Of a stretch of DNA of 64,000 nt, positions 17,641-26,277 are shown in pieces. The position numbers were made by a program, and so were the translations under genes. Position 1 is the stretch's first letter, and each line of letters begins with the position of its first letter. The stretch is from Aliamphritea ceti. Lineage in GTDB: Bacteria; Pseudomonadota; Gammaproteobacteria; Pseudomonadales; Balneatricaceae. The stretch lies in NCBI RefSeq assembly GCF_024347215.1, contig NZ_AP025282.1, positions 3,596,001-3,660,000 on the forward strand, written 5' to 3'. Below the pieces are notes generated by a model that saw only the letters and a program-made list of their open reading frames with translations, had not been told where the DNA came from and ran no database searches.

Positions 17641-17654
17641 ATAACCAAAGTTAT
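17641..17654. promoter_or_regulatory. Upstream activator site 1 (ATAAC-N4-GTTAT)
   Basis: A perfect 5+5 dyad with CAAA spacer. It begins seven bases past the regulator stop. Together with site 2 it forms a 15-bp inverted repeat (17640-17654 with 17659-17673) that could also fold in the transcript. Its position relative to the sigma-54 promoter fits an NtrC-type enhancer. Confidence 0.7.
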
Positions 17655-17658
17655 AAAC

Positions 17659-17672
17659 ATAACTTTGGTTAT
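17659..17672. promoter_or_regulatory. Upstream activator site 2 (ATAAC-N4-GTTAT)
   Basis: The same dyad with TTTG spacer, centred 18 bp from site 1 and so on nearly the same helical face. Confidence 0.7.
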
Positions 17673-17750
17673 GTCAGCCTTAAACAGGGCTCTGGCCTTT
17701 ATACAGTAAGGCTTACCTATTCTCCGCCTGACTTATTCATCTCTTTTTAT

Positions 17751-17764
17751 ATAACTCTGGTTAT
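17751..17764. promoter_or_regulatory. Upstream activator site 3 (ATAAC-N4-GTTAT)
   Basis: The third copy of the dyad, with TCTG spacer, 83 bases upstream of the -24 element. Confidence 0.7.
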
Positions 17765-17846
17765 ACCTATCCACCCTCTCAGCCAACAACATAAAAATAA
17801 CAAAAAACTCATAATAAACAATTAGTTAAAATAGATACGTCACTCA

Positions 17847-17862
17847 TGGCACAGGCCTTGCT
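17847..17862 (+). promoter_or_regulatory. Sigma-54 promoter of the aspartase-symporter operon
   Basis: TGGCAC-AGGCC-TTGCT is a perfect match to the -24/-12 consensus (TGGCAC N5 TTGCW). Transcription should start near 17874, giving a leader of about 38 bases before the aspA ATG. Confidence 0.9.
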
Positions 17863-17911
17863 CTATAGATTTCTATATTTGCTTCGCCATAACAATAACG
17901 AGTGACCCTCC

Positions 17912-19318
17912 ATGAACAGTTCTAACGACACCCGCCTTGAACAGGACTTACTGGGACAGGCTGAAATTCCCAAACAAGCCTACTACGGTATTCAGACCTG
18001 GCGTGCCCAGCAGAATTTCGATTTAAGCGGTGTCAGCCTGCAACACTTCCCTCACCTGATTTCAGCACTGGCGATGGTTAAACAATCAGCTGCCCGCGCC
18101 AACCATCAACTGGGGTTTCTCGATCAGGAACCAGCCGATGCAATTGAGCAAGCCTGTCGGTTAATTATCGACGGACAGTTTCATGATGCGTTTATCGTCG
18201 ACATGATTCAGGGCGGTGCAGGCACATCCACTAACATGAACGCCAATGAAGTCATTGCCAATGTAGCACTGGAATTATCTGGCCATAGCAAAGGTGACTA
18301 TCAGCACCTACACCCCAACAATCACGTCAACATGTCGCAATCAACAAACGACGCTTATCCAACAGCCGTACGCCTGGCAATTTTACTCAGCCATGGCAAT
18401 CTGGTTGACCGGCTAAAAAGCCTGCAAAGCAGCCTTATTCTGAAAGCTGAAGAATTTAACGACATTCTGAAAATGGGTCGTACTCAGCTTCAGGATGCCG
18501 TTCCAATGACACTGGGCCAGGAATTTAACAGCTGGGCTTCCACTCTGGGCGAAGACGTGCAGCGAATTGCCGGACTGGCCGAATTACTGACCGAAGTAAA
18601 CCTGGGCGGCACAGCCATAGGCACCGGTATCAATGCCGATAAGCGCTATGGGAAGTTAGCCGTCAGTGAACTGGCCCGTCTCAGCGGTTACCCACTTATT
18701 CAGGCAACAGATTTAGTTGAAGCCAGTTCCGATATGGGTGCCTTTGTACTGTTCTCCAGCATGCTAAAACGGCTGGCCATTAAACTTTCAAAAATCGCCA
18801 ACGACCTGCGCTTACTCAGCATGGGACCCCGTGCCGGCCTGAATGAAATCAACCTTCCACCACAGCAGCCAGGCAGTTCAATTATGCCGGGCAAGATCAA
18901 CCCGGTAATCCCGGAAGCCGTGAATCAGGTTGCCTATCAGGTAATGGGCAATGACCTGGCCGTATGTATGGCTGCCGAAGCAGGTCAGTTACAACTGAAT
19001 GCAATGGAACCTCTAATTGCCTTCAACGTTCTGGAATCTATTCGTTTACTTAGCCAGGCAATGCCCATGCTCGAGCAACGCTGCATAGCAGGCATTACAG
19101 CCAACCGGGAGCACTGCCGGCAATTAGTCGATAACAGTATCGGGGTGGTCACAGCTCTGAATCCACACATTGGATACGAAAACGCCACCCGTATTGCCCG
19201 CCAGGCCCTGCACTCAGGTGCCAGCGTGGTCGAGCTGATCCGTGAAGAACAACTGCTTTCTGAAGCTCAGCTGGCAGAAATTCTGAAACCGGAAAACATG
19301 ATTCATCCCGGCCGTTAA
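17912..19318 (+). CDS. aspA: Aspartate ammonia-lyase (aspartase)
   Basis: Converts L-aspartate to fumarate and ammonia, in the cytoplasm. The 468-residue protein follows E. coli AspA throughout: DLLGQAEIPKQAYYGIQT, QGGAGTSTNMNANEV, HVNMSQSTNDAYPT, KMGRTQLQDAVPMTLGQEF and the superfamily signature GSSIMPGKINP (about 321-331). The signature has Gly where E. coli aspartase has Ala (MPAKVNP); fumarase C also has Gly. QLQDAVPMTLGQEF and the AspA-like N terminus favour aspartase. It is transcribed from a sigma-54 promoter and is followed by an acidic amino-acid symporter. Shine-Dalgarno weak (GAG). Confidence 0.92.
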   Translation: MNSSNDTRLEQDLLGQAEIPKQAYYGIQTWRAQQNFDLSGVSLQHFPHLISALAMVKQSAARANHQLGFLDQEPADAIEQACRLIIDGQFHDAFIVDMIQGGAGTSTNMNANEVIANVALELSGHSKGDYQHLHPNNHVNMSQSTNDAYPTAVRLAILLSHGNLVDRLKSLQSSLILKAEEFNDILKMGRTQLQDAVPMTLGQEFNSWASTLGEDVQRIAGLAELLTEVNLGGTAIGTGINADKRYGKLAVSELARLSGYPLIQATDLVEASSDMGAFVLFSSMLKRLAIKLSKIANDLRLLSMGPRAGLNEINLPPQQPGSSIMPGKINPVIPEAVNQVAYQVMGNDLAVCMAAEAGQLQLNAMEPLIAFNVLESIRLLSQAMPMLEQRCIAGITANREHCRQLVDNSIGVVTALNPHIGYENATRIARQALHSGASVVELIREEQLLSEAQLAEILKPENMIHPGR

Positions 19319-19365
19319 GCGGCCACCCGTTCAACCCTCACAATCAAAACAACAAGAGGTTAACT

Positions 19366-20646
19366 ATGTCTGACTCATCCCTGGCCATGAACAAAGGTGG
19401 CGCCTGGCGCTCCATGGCACTCTGGAAAAAAATCTTCATCGGTATGCTTGCCGGTGTAGCTGTCGGCGCATTTCTCGGTCCTGATGCAGAAATACTGAAA
19501 CCTATCGGTACCCTGTTCATCAACGCCATTAAAATGCTGATTGTCCCACTGGTATTCTGCTCTCTGGTCGTCGGTGTAACGTCCATGAAAGACAGCGCCA
19601 AAATGGGCCGCATCGGTATTAAATCCATTGTTATCTACCTGCTAAGCACAGCAGTAGCTATCTCAATTGGTTTAGGTTTAGGCACAGTATTCATGCCGGG
19701 TGAAGGTCTGAATATGGTTGCCGATACCAGCGCAGCAGCGGCGGCTAAAGAAGCACCAAGCCTGGTAACAACCATCATTAACCTGATTCCTAAAAACCCG
19801 ATCGAAGCGCTGGCTAGCGGTAAAATTCTGCAGATCATCGTGTTCGCACTGGGTCTGGGTATCGCACTAAATATGATCGGCGAAACTGGCAAACCTGCAA
19901 TCAAGCTGTTTAACAGTCTGGCTGAAGGTATGTACAAACTGACATCTATGGTAATGAACTTTGCCCCTTACGGTATCTTTGCCCTGATGGCATGGGTTGC
20001 TGGTAAATATGGCGCGGATGTCTTACTGCCATTGGCTAAAGTAATTGCAGCGGTTTACATCGGCTGCATCGTACATGTACTGGTGGTATACACCGGCGCA
20101 ATTGCATTGATTGCCAAACTGCCGCCAGTTCAGTACCTGAAAGGTATTGTCAGCGCACAGATGATGGCTTTCACTTCGACTAGCAGCTCAGGTACGTTAC
20201 CGGTTAGCCTGCGCTGTGCACGTGAAAATCTGGGTGTATCTAAAGGTACTGCCAGCTTTGTACTGCCGCTGGGTGCAACCATTAATATGGATGGTACTGC
20301 TCTGTATCAGGGCGTTGCGGCACTGTTTGTTGCCCAGGCTTTCGGTATTGATCTGAGCATGGCGGATTACATGACGATTATTGCCACTTCCACTCTGGCA
20401 TCTATCGGCACTGCAGGTGTTCCGGGTGCAGGTCTGATTATGCTGTCACTGGTACTCAGCACTGTTGGTCTGCCAATGGAAGGTCTGGCGATCATTGCCG
20501 GTATCGACCGTATTCTGGATATGGCCCGTACCTGTGTGAATGTATCTGGTGACCTGATGGTTTCCGTCTTAATCGGTAAGAGTGAAAACGAGCTGGATAC
20601 TGACGTCTATAAATCTGACGAGCCTCAGGTAGCCACTCAGAGCTAA
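19366..20646 (+). CDS. Na+/H+-coupled aspartate/glutamate (dicarboxylate) symporter, SLC1/DAACS family
   Basis: A 426-residue inner-membrane transporter with eight hydrophobic segments and re-entrant loops. Visible motifs are the serine-rich HP1 loop (TSTSSSGTLPVS), TM7 NMDGT, HP2 GVPGAG and TM8 DRILDMARTCVNVSGD. The Arg in DMAR and the Asp/Asn that follow match the residues that bind the substrate side-chain carboxylate in GltPh-type aspartate transporters, so an acidic amino acid is the likely cargo; DctA-like C4-dicarboxylate uptake is an alternative. It is 47 bases downstream of aspA in the same unit, giving an import-and-deaminate pathway. Confidence 0.9.
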   Translation: MSDSSLAMNKGGAWRSMALWKKIFIGMLAGVAVGAFLGPDAEILKPIGTLFINAIKMLIVPLVFCSLVVGVTSMKDSAKMGRIGIKSIVIYLLSTAVAISIGLGLGTVFMPGEGLNMVADTSAAAAAKEAPSLVTTIINLIPKNPIEALASGKILQIIVFALGLGIALNMIGETGKPAIKLFNSLAEGMYKLTSMVMNFAPYGIFALMAWVAGKYGADVLLPLAKVIAAVYIGCIVHVLVVYTGAIALIAKLPPVQYLKGIVSAQMMAFTSTSSSGTLPVSLRCARENLGVSKGTASFVLPLGATINMDGTALYQGVAALFVAQAFGIDLSMADYMTIIATSTLASIGTAGVPGAGLIMLSLVLSTVGLPMEGLAIIAGIDRILDMARTCVNVSGDLMVSVLIGKSENELDTDVYKSDEPQVATQS

Positions 20647-20657
20647 TAGCTACGCAT

Positions 20658-20697
20658 AAAAAAACCGCTGCCTGGGAAATCTGGGCAGCGGTTTTTT
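20658..20697 (+). terminator. Terminator of the aspA-symporter operon
   Basis: Arms 20659-20672 and 20684-20697 pair perfectly (CCGCTGCC core with A6/T6 ends), with an 11-base loop. It may work in both directions. Confidence 0.9.
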
Positions 20698-20713
20698 ATA
20701 TCAGCAGATATCT

Positions 20714-21553
20714 TTAGCCCGGATCATACGCACAGCGAAAGCCGATAGAACCGTAGATACTCCGGCCACTCACCGGCCGCTTAACATTGCGGAACGAGCT
20801 ACGCAGGTTGGCTTTGTTTTCATCCCAGGAACCACCGCGAACTAAACGCTGACGACTCTGCGCCTGATCACTCAGGTTACCGGCAGCATACTGAGTGATG
20901 CCATCTTTTGCGTACCAGTTCATCATCCATTCGCCGGCGTTGCCCTGCATATCAAACAGGCCAAGTGCATTTGCATCTCTGCTGCCGACGGGCCAGGTTC
21001 GGTCTTCACCACAACCATCCGGTTCATTAGGCACAGACCCCATAGTGATGCCATCATCCAAAATGGCATTTTCACAACTGACATTTTCGCCCCAGGGATA
21101 ACGGCTGGAAGAACCGGCACGTGCCGCTTTTTCCCACTCTGCTTCAAAAGGCAAACGTCCACCTTTCCACTCGCAGTAGGTCAGTGCTTCCTGCCAGTCG
21201 ACACAATTTGCCGGGTGATTACCTCTACCTTCAGCACCAAGATTACAGTATTTGTTGCGCTCAAAATCCTTAGGCCTCACACAGATGCCTGCATCAATAC
21301 AGGCCTCGTATGAGGCGACAGTTACTTCAAACTTATCCAGCTCAAAAGCAGGGACATTAACAGCAGTACCGCCTTGCGGTCCTTCATCGCCATCACAGGC
21401 AGTATCATTCACGGAGCATCCCATCTGGAAGCTACCGGCTGGTACGACAACTGTATCTTTGGCGTGTGTAATTGCAGCAGAAAATGCCATTGCGGTAACA
21501 CCACAGACAGATAGCATTCGGGGTAAAACAGGAGAAATTCGGGAAACAGGCAT
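20714..21553 (-). CDS. Exported SUMF1/FGE-fold protein, lacking the FGE catalytic cysteines
   Basis: A 279-residue protein with a Sec signal peptide (cleavage near residue 31, after ITHAK or THA) followed by a formylglycine-generating-enzyme-like domain: VPAGSFQMGC, FELDKFEVTVASYEACI, HPANCVDWQEALTYCEWKGGRLPFEAEWEKAAR, PWGE, and GGSWDENKANLRSSFRNVKRP...GFRCAYDP. Those are structural signatures of the fold. The Cys pair of true FGE, expected in the GGS to FRC region, is absent, so sulfatase maturation is unlikely. Related exported members include PvdO and C-type-lectin-like proteins. A GGAG lies before the ATG. It is a single gene with no sulfatase nearby. Confidence 0.82.
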   Translation of the reverse strand: MPVSRISPVLPRMLSVCGVTAMAFSAAITHAKDTVVVPAGSFQMGCSVNDTACDGDEGPQGGTAVNVPAFELDKFEVTVASYEACIDAGICVRPKDFERNKYCNLGAEGRGNHPANCVDWQEALTYCEWKGGRLPFEAEWEKAARAGSSSRYPWGENVSCENAILDDGITMGSVPNEPDGCGEDRTWPVGSRDANALGLFDMQGNAGEWMMNWYAKDGITQYAAGNLSDQAQSRQRLVRGGSWDENKANLRSSFRNVKRPVSGRSIYGSIGFRCAYDPG

Positions 21554-21695
21554 AAACGCTCCATTTTATTATTCTGAGTATGCTGCCGGAGGGGAGCCGA
21601 CAGAAACTTTATACAAAACAAGGTGGAACAGGGAATAACAGTCAACAGTAGACACAATTAACCACTGACTAGTTCCCATCCGTTTCCCAATACAA

Positions 21696-22076
21696 CTATT
21701 TAAATACGTCCGGACAAGCTTCCAGGCTATTGAATCCCGGTGACCAGCGTCGCACATCATTCGCCCGACGCCAGCGCTGATGATAAAACTGCATCAGGCA
21801 AAGCCCGGAATCCAGCTCCACCATAAACACATCCAGTTCACGAACATCCGCATACGCCGGATACTCACGACTTTGCCCCCAACTATTTACGTCTTCCCGC
21901 TGAGCAAAAGCCCGCCAGAAAGTCACCGGCTTAAGCCATTTTTGAGCCACTTCATCCCAGGCGAGCAACTCACCTGAAGCTGTAGCCCGTAATTCACCGT
22001 CACGTTCACCCATTACTTCTGCCTGCGCTGTAAAACTCAGACTAAATAAAACGGCCAACAGTGCAACAATACGCAT
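21696..22076 (-). CDS. Exported hypothetical protein
   Basis: A 126-residue protein starting MRIVALLAVLFSLSFTAQAEV, a clear signal peptide cleaved after AQA. AAGGAGA precedes the chosen ATG at 22076; an upstream in-frame ATG at 22127 is not needed. The mature part is rich in Trp, Arg and Asp (LLAWDEVAQKWLKPVTFWRAFAQRED, LCLMQFYHQRWRRANDVRRW) with two Cys near the C terminus that could form a disulfide. I do not recognise the family. Confidence 0.7.
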   Translation of the reverse strand: MRIVALLAVLFSLSFTAQAEVMGERDGELRATASGELLAWDEVAQKWLKPVTFWRAFAQREDVNSWGQSREYPAYADVRELDVFMVELDSGLCLMQFYHQRWRRANDVRRWSPGFNSLEACPDVFK

Positions 22077-22265
22077 CTGCGTTCTCCTTGGTTCACCTCT
22101 GAATACCAGATAAAAAATGTAACACAAAACAAATAATCAATATAAAACAATTAATTAACTTAGCTGCATTGTTCACATTTATACGCATCTGATGACGCTG
22201 CGGTTCACAAATTCACTTCAGGCATCAAATAATCAGCAATTATCTGAAGCAGCCTCAAGTTTTAG

Positions 22266-22337
22266 AAATATCCGCCAAATTCTAATTTCGAAAAGAAAAT
22301 ATCCGCGAATTGCTTCCTTCAAAACAGAAATATCACT
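22266..22337. repeat. Three direct repeats phased at exactly 31 bp
   Basis: AAATATCCGC at 22266 and 22297, and AAATATCACT at 22328, each 31 bp apart (three helical turns). They lie just upstream of a -35 box and look like stacked activator sites. Confidence 0.6.
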
Positions 22338-22349
22338 AAGCGAGAGTAT

Positions 22350-22378
22350 TTGACAGGTTGCGAACGCCCATCTAGGTT
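22350..22378 (+). promoter_or_regulatory. Candidate sigma-70 promoter for the indolepyruvate oxidoreductase operon
   Basis: A perfect -35 TTGACA, 17-base spacing, and a weak -10 TAGGTT (3 of 6). The weak -10 suits an activator-dependent promoter. Confidence 0.45.
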
Positions 22379-22657
22379 AGACCTCACACCCCACAAGGGT
22401 GAACACAAAATCTGTTTGACAATAACAACAAAAATATCATCCTGGCTGCGATCCAGCTGTGATGAAAGGGAATAATTATGACCCGACAAGCAGCCTTATC
22501 CGGCCTGAGCGTTTTTACACATCCCCTCTCGACTCCCGTTCGTTATCCGCTCCTTTACCCTCCTCTGTTACTCAGCAGCTGATATCCATTCGTTTTACTT
22601 TCAGACTATTTCACGAGTATTCAGCACGACATATATGTCGCTGCAGGAGATATGTAA

Positions 22658-25600
22658 ATGGAAACTTTTGCTCCGGTATCACTGGACGATAAATGGCAAC
22701 AAAATCATGGTCAGGTCTATCTGACTGGCAGTCAGGCGTTGGCACGACTACCAATGCTACAGGCAACTCAGGACCAGCAGGCGGGCTATAACACTGCAGG
22801 TTTTATATCCGGATACCGAGGCTCGCCACTGGGACATTTCGATAAAACTTTGTGGCAGATAAAAGAGCGCCTCGCCGCACTGAATATCACCTTTCAGCCA
22901 GGTGTGAATGAAGATTTAGGTGCAACTGCTGTCTGGGGATCACAGCAGGCAAATGTTTTTCCCGGGGCCAAATTCGACGGTGTTTTCGGCCTTTGGTACG
23001 GCAAAGGCCCGGGGGTAGACCGCAGTGGCGATGTGTTTAAACACGCCAACGCCTTTGGTACAGCACCTCTGGGCGGTGTACTTGCTGTCGCCGGAGATGA
23101 TCACGCCTGTAAGTCTTCCACCCTGCCTCACCAAAGTGACTATGCTTTCATGGATTCGATGATGCCATTCCTGTATCCGGGTAATATTCAGGAGCTTATC
23201 GAATACGGCCTGTATGGCTGGGCTATGTCCCGTTATAGTGGCTGCTGGGTTGGCCTTAAGGCACTGGCTGAAATAATGGATTCCGGCAGTCGGGTCGATT
23301 TGGATCACACCCGTATCAACATCCAATATCCAACCAGCGAAGGTAAGCCGAATGATGGCCTCAATGCCCGCTGGCCGGACAAACCTCTTCAACAGGAAGT
23401 ACGTCTGCACGAACATAAGCTGGAAGCAGCCCGTGCTTTTTGCCGCGCTAATCAGTTAGATAAAACCATCATAGAAACAACGAAACCTCGCCTGGGAATA
23501 GTCTCCGCAGGTAAATCTTATCTGGATGTTTTACAGGCACTGGAAGATCTTGGCATTAGCCATAAACTGGCAGCAGATTTGGGTATTCGTCTTTATAAGG
23601 TAGCTATGCCCTGGCCACTGGAACCACAAGGAATTGAAGCATTCAGTCAGGGAGTGGACGAAATTCTGGTGGTCGAAGAAAAGCGCGGTGTTATCGAAGA
23701 ACAACTGCGCCAGCAACTCTATCAGCAGATCCATAAACAGGGAGAAATGCCGCCGCTAATCACCGGCAAACTGAATGATAAGGGCAGCGAATTACTCACA
23801 ACGCTTGGCGAGCTTACACCCGCAATGATCGCCCGCGCAATCGCACAACGTATAGCACCTTTTCATAGCAGCCAGGCTATTCAGCAGCGTCTGGACTTTC
23901 TCACCACAAAAGAAGCTGAGTTAGCCCGGCCACGCGCATTGCTCGAACGGACTCCCCACTTCTGTTCCGGCTGTCCGCATAACACATCAACAACTTTACC
24001 GGATGGTAGCCGGGCATTAGGCGGCATCGGCTGTCACTACATGGCAACCTGGATGGATCGCGGAACGGAAACCTTCACCCAGATGGGTGGCGAAGGTGCT
24101 ACCTGGATAGGCCAGGCACCATTTACCGACACAAACCACGTATTCCAAAACCTGGGCGACGGTACTTACTTCCACTCAGGCTTGCTGGCAATTCGGGCGA
24201 CAGTCGCATCCGGTGTCAATATCACCTATAAAATCCTCTATAACGACGCTGTTGCAATGACTGGTGGCCAGCCCGTGGATGGTAGCCTCAGCGTGCAACA
24301 AATCAGTCATCAGGTCTACGGCGAAGGTATTCGCCGGATCGCGATTGTCAGTGATGAACCGGAAAAATACAGCGACTATAGTGAATTTGCTAAAGGTGTT
24401 AGCTTCCATCACCGGGATGAACTACCAGCCGTACAGCTGGAGCTGCGTGAAGTTGAAGGCTGTAGCGTACTCATTTATGACCAGACCTGCGCAGCCGAAA
24501 AGCGTCGTCGCAGACATCGTGGACAAATGCATAATCCGGCCGAACGCGTCGTCATAAACAGTGATGTTTGTGAAGGTTGCGGAGACTGCGGGGTACAGTC
24601 CAACTGCCTTTCAATTGAACCATTGGAAACATCCCGTGGCCGTAAGCGCAGCATTAACCAATCATCATGTAACAAAGACTTTAGCTGTGTACGGGGCTTC
24701 TGCCCAAGCTTTGTGACAGTAAGAGGCGGTGAGTTACGTAAACCTGAACTGGACCTCAGCCAGGTGAGCTTTGCTGAACTCAACGAACCACAGTTACCGG
24801 CATGCAATACCCCTTACAACATCATGCTCACCGGTGTCGGTGGTACCGGTGTTGTAACTGTTAGCGCCCTGCTCGGCATGGCCGCACATATTGAAAATAA
24901 AGGTATTGGTGTACTGGATCAGATAGGGCTGGCGCAAAAGTTCGGCGCTGTTATGAGTCACATCCGCATCGCCGAAGATCAACAACAGATCCACACCGTC
25001 AGAATCCCTGCCGGTGAAACTGATCTGATGGTCAGTTTTGACCTGATGGTTGGCGCCAGTGAAGAAGCACTTGGCAAGTTAGAAAGTAGCCGTAGCCATG
25101 TGGTCATTAATAATCATCAGAGCATGCCCGCAGCTTTTACCCGGGACCCTGACCTTCAGGTGCCAAATGCGGCAATGGAAGCGGTGATTCACGATACAAC
25201 CGTTCAAAGTTACGCACTCGATGCAACCGACCTGGCCACCCAGCTGTTAGGCGATGGCATGGCCGTCAATCTGTTTTGTATTGGTTATGCCTGGCAACAA
25301 GGCCTTATCCCACTGGAACGGGCATCAATAGAACAGGCCATCCAGCTCAATGGCGTCGCTGTAGATGCAAACATTCAGGCATTTCTCTGGGGACGTCGTG
25401 CCGCCGTCGATCTGCAAGCTGTCAGCGATATTGCCTATGGTAAGCAAACACCTAAAGCCGAGTCGATTCAGCTGATGCCATCACTGGAAGAAATCATTCA
25501 ACGGGAAAAGCAGCACCTTATTGAGTACCAGAACAATGCTCTGGCTAAACGTTACGAGAATCTGATACGCCAGGTACAGCAGCAAACTAAAGATATGCGC

Positions 25601-26143
25601 CTTGGTCAGCGTTTGGGAATGGCTGTTGCCAGCCAGTACAGCAAACTGCTTTCTTATAAAGATGAATATGAAGTTGCCCGACAGCTGACATCTGACAGTT
25701 TCCGCGAACAGCTCAATAGTCAGTTTACCGGCGACATTGAACTGGAGTTCAATCTGGCACCACCGCTACTGGCAAAAAAAGATCCTGCAACCGGCAGGCC
25801 ACGCAAACGTAAATTCAGTCAGAAATACCTGCCGCTGCTGAAGCTACTGGCTAAACTTAAACATCTGCGTGGAACCGCTTTAGATATATTTGCCTATAGC
25901 CAGGACCGCCAACTTGAACGTCAGCTGATTCAGCAATACGAGCAGGATATTCGCCTGATACTCGATAACCTCAGCGCCGACAACTACGCTGCAGCATGTG
26001 CTCTCGCGGAACTGCCCGGACAAATCCGTGGCTTTGGGCCAGTTAAAGATGCCGCATGGCTGAAAGCTCAACCGGAACGTCTGCAGCTATTAAGCCACTT
26101 TTCAGCTGACAGTAATCAGTCAGTGGAAATGTCAGCAACCTGA
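22658..26143 (+). CDS. Indolepyruvate:ferredoxin oxidoreductase, fused large form
   Basis: A 1161-residue enzyme that oxidatively decarboxylates 2-oxoacids (indolepyruvate, phenylpyruvate or branched-chain oxoacids) to acyl-CoA with ferredoxin. The N-terminal pyrimidine-type domain (about 20-400; GYRGSPLGHFD, HQSDYAFMDS) is followed by a thiamine-diphosphate domain (about 440-620; FCSGCPHNTSTTLPDG, GGIGCHYMA, MGGEGATWIG, YNDAVAMTGGQP) and a 4Fe-4S region (CEGCGDCG...CNKDFSCVRGFCP). A gamma-type domain comes next (about 720-900; LTGVGGTGVVTVSALLG), then a long C-terminal extension. Bacterial IorAB fusions of this size are typical of marine heterotrophs. AGGAGA lies seven bases before the ATG. 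It is upstream of an amino-acid dehydrogenase that would supply its 2-oxoacid substrate. Confidence 0.92.
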   Translation: METFAPVSLDDKWQQNHGQVYLTGSQALARLPMLQATQDQQAGYNTAGFISGYRGSPLGHFDKTLWQIKERLAALNITFQPGVNEDLGATAVWGSQQANVFPGAKFDGVFGLWYGKGPGVDRSGDVFKHANAFGTAPLGGVLAVAGDDHACKSSTLPHQSDYAFMDSMMPFLYPGNIQELIEYGLYGWAMSRYSGCWVGLKALAEIMDSGSRVDLDHTRINIQYPTSEGKPNDGLNARWPDKPLQQEVRLHEHKLEAARAFCRANQLDKTIIETTKPRLGIVSAGKSYLDVLQALEDLGISHKLAADLGIRLYKVAMPWPLEPQGIEAFSQGVDEILVVEEKRGVIEEQLRQQLYQQIHKQGEMPPLITGKLNDKGSELLTTLGELTPAMIARAIAQRIAPFHSSQAIQQRLDFLTTKEAELARPRALLERTPHFCSGCPHNTSTTLPDGSRALGGIGCHYMATWMDRGTETFTQMGGEGATWIGQAPFTDTNHVFQNLGDGTYFHSGLLAIRATVASGVNITYKILYNDAVAMTGGQPVDGSLSVQQISHQVYGEGIRRIAIVSDEPEKYSDYSEFAKGVSFHHRDELPAVQLELREVEGCSVLIYDQTCAAEKRRRRHRGQMHNPAERVVINSDVCEGCGDCGVQSNCLSIEPLETSRGRKRSINQSSCNKDFSCVRGFCPSFVTVRGGELRKPELDLSQVSFAELNEPQLPACNTPYNIMLTGVGGTGVVTVSALLGMAAHIENKGIGVLDQIGLAQKFGAVMSHIRIAEDQQQIHTVRIPAGETDLMVSFDLMVGASEEALGKLESSRSHVVINNHQSMPAAFTRDPDLQVPNAAMEAVIHDTTVQSYALDATDLATQLLGDGMAVNLFCIGYAWQQGLIPLERASIEQAIQLNGVAVDANIQAFLWGRRAAVDLQAVSDIAYGKQTPKAESIQLMPSLEEIIQREKQHLIEYQNNALAKRYENLIRQVQQQTKDMRLGQRLGMAVASQYSKLLSYKDEYEVARQLTSDSFREQLNSQFTGDIELEFNLAPPLLAKKDPATGRPRKRKFSQKYLPLLKLLAKLKHLRGTALDIFAYSQDRQLERQLIQQYEQDIRLILDNLSADNYAAACALAELPGQIRGFGPVKDAAWLKAQPERLQLLSHFSADSNQSVEMSAT

Positions 26144-26277
26144 CACACTCCCGGATGCTTTTCTGCTGGCAGCCTGAATGATCGTCTGAACGGCTGCCAG
26201 ACTAAAGTGTCCGGGCAACATCCCCCTTACGGCTTAACAGCCCATCAATACAGTTTAGGAAAAGGAAACACACGGTT

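Larger units (their letters stand above)
22077..22657. promoter_or_regulatory. Large control region upstream of the indolepyruvate oxidoreductase gene
   Basis: 580 bases without a conserved gene. It holds three 31-bp-phased AAATATC repeats (22266-22337), a plausible sigma-70 promoter (TTGACA at 22350-22355, 17-base spacer, TAGGTT at 22373-22378) and a roughly 270-base leader that includes a 34-codon reading frame (22478-22582). Confidence 0.55.

Noticed and set aside
20714..21553. Sulfatase-activating formylglycine-generating enzyme
   Set aside because: The catalytic cysteines are absent and there is no sulfatase gene in the window.
22459..22692. A 77-codon frame overlapping the start of the oxidoreductase gene
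   Set aside because: It runs into the real gene in another frame and has no homology signal; only the shorter leader frame within the spacer is considered.
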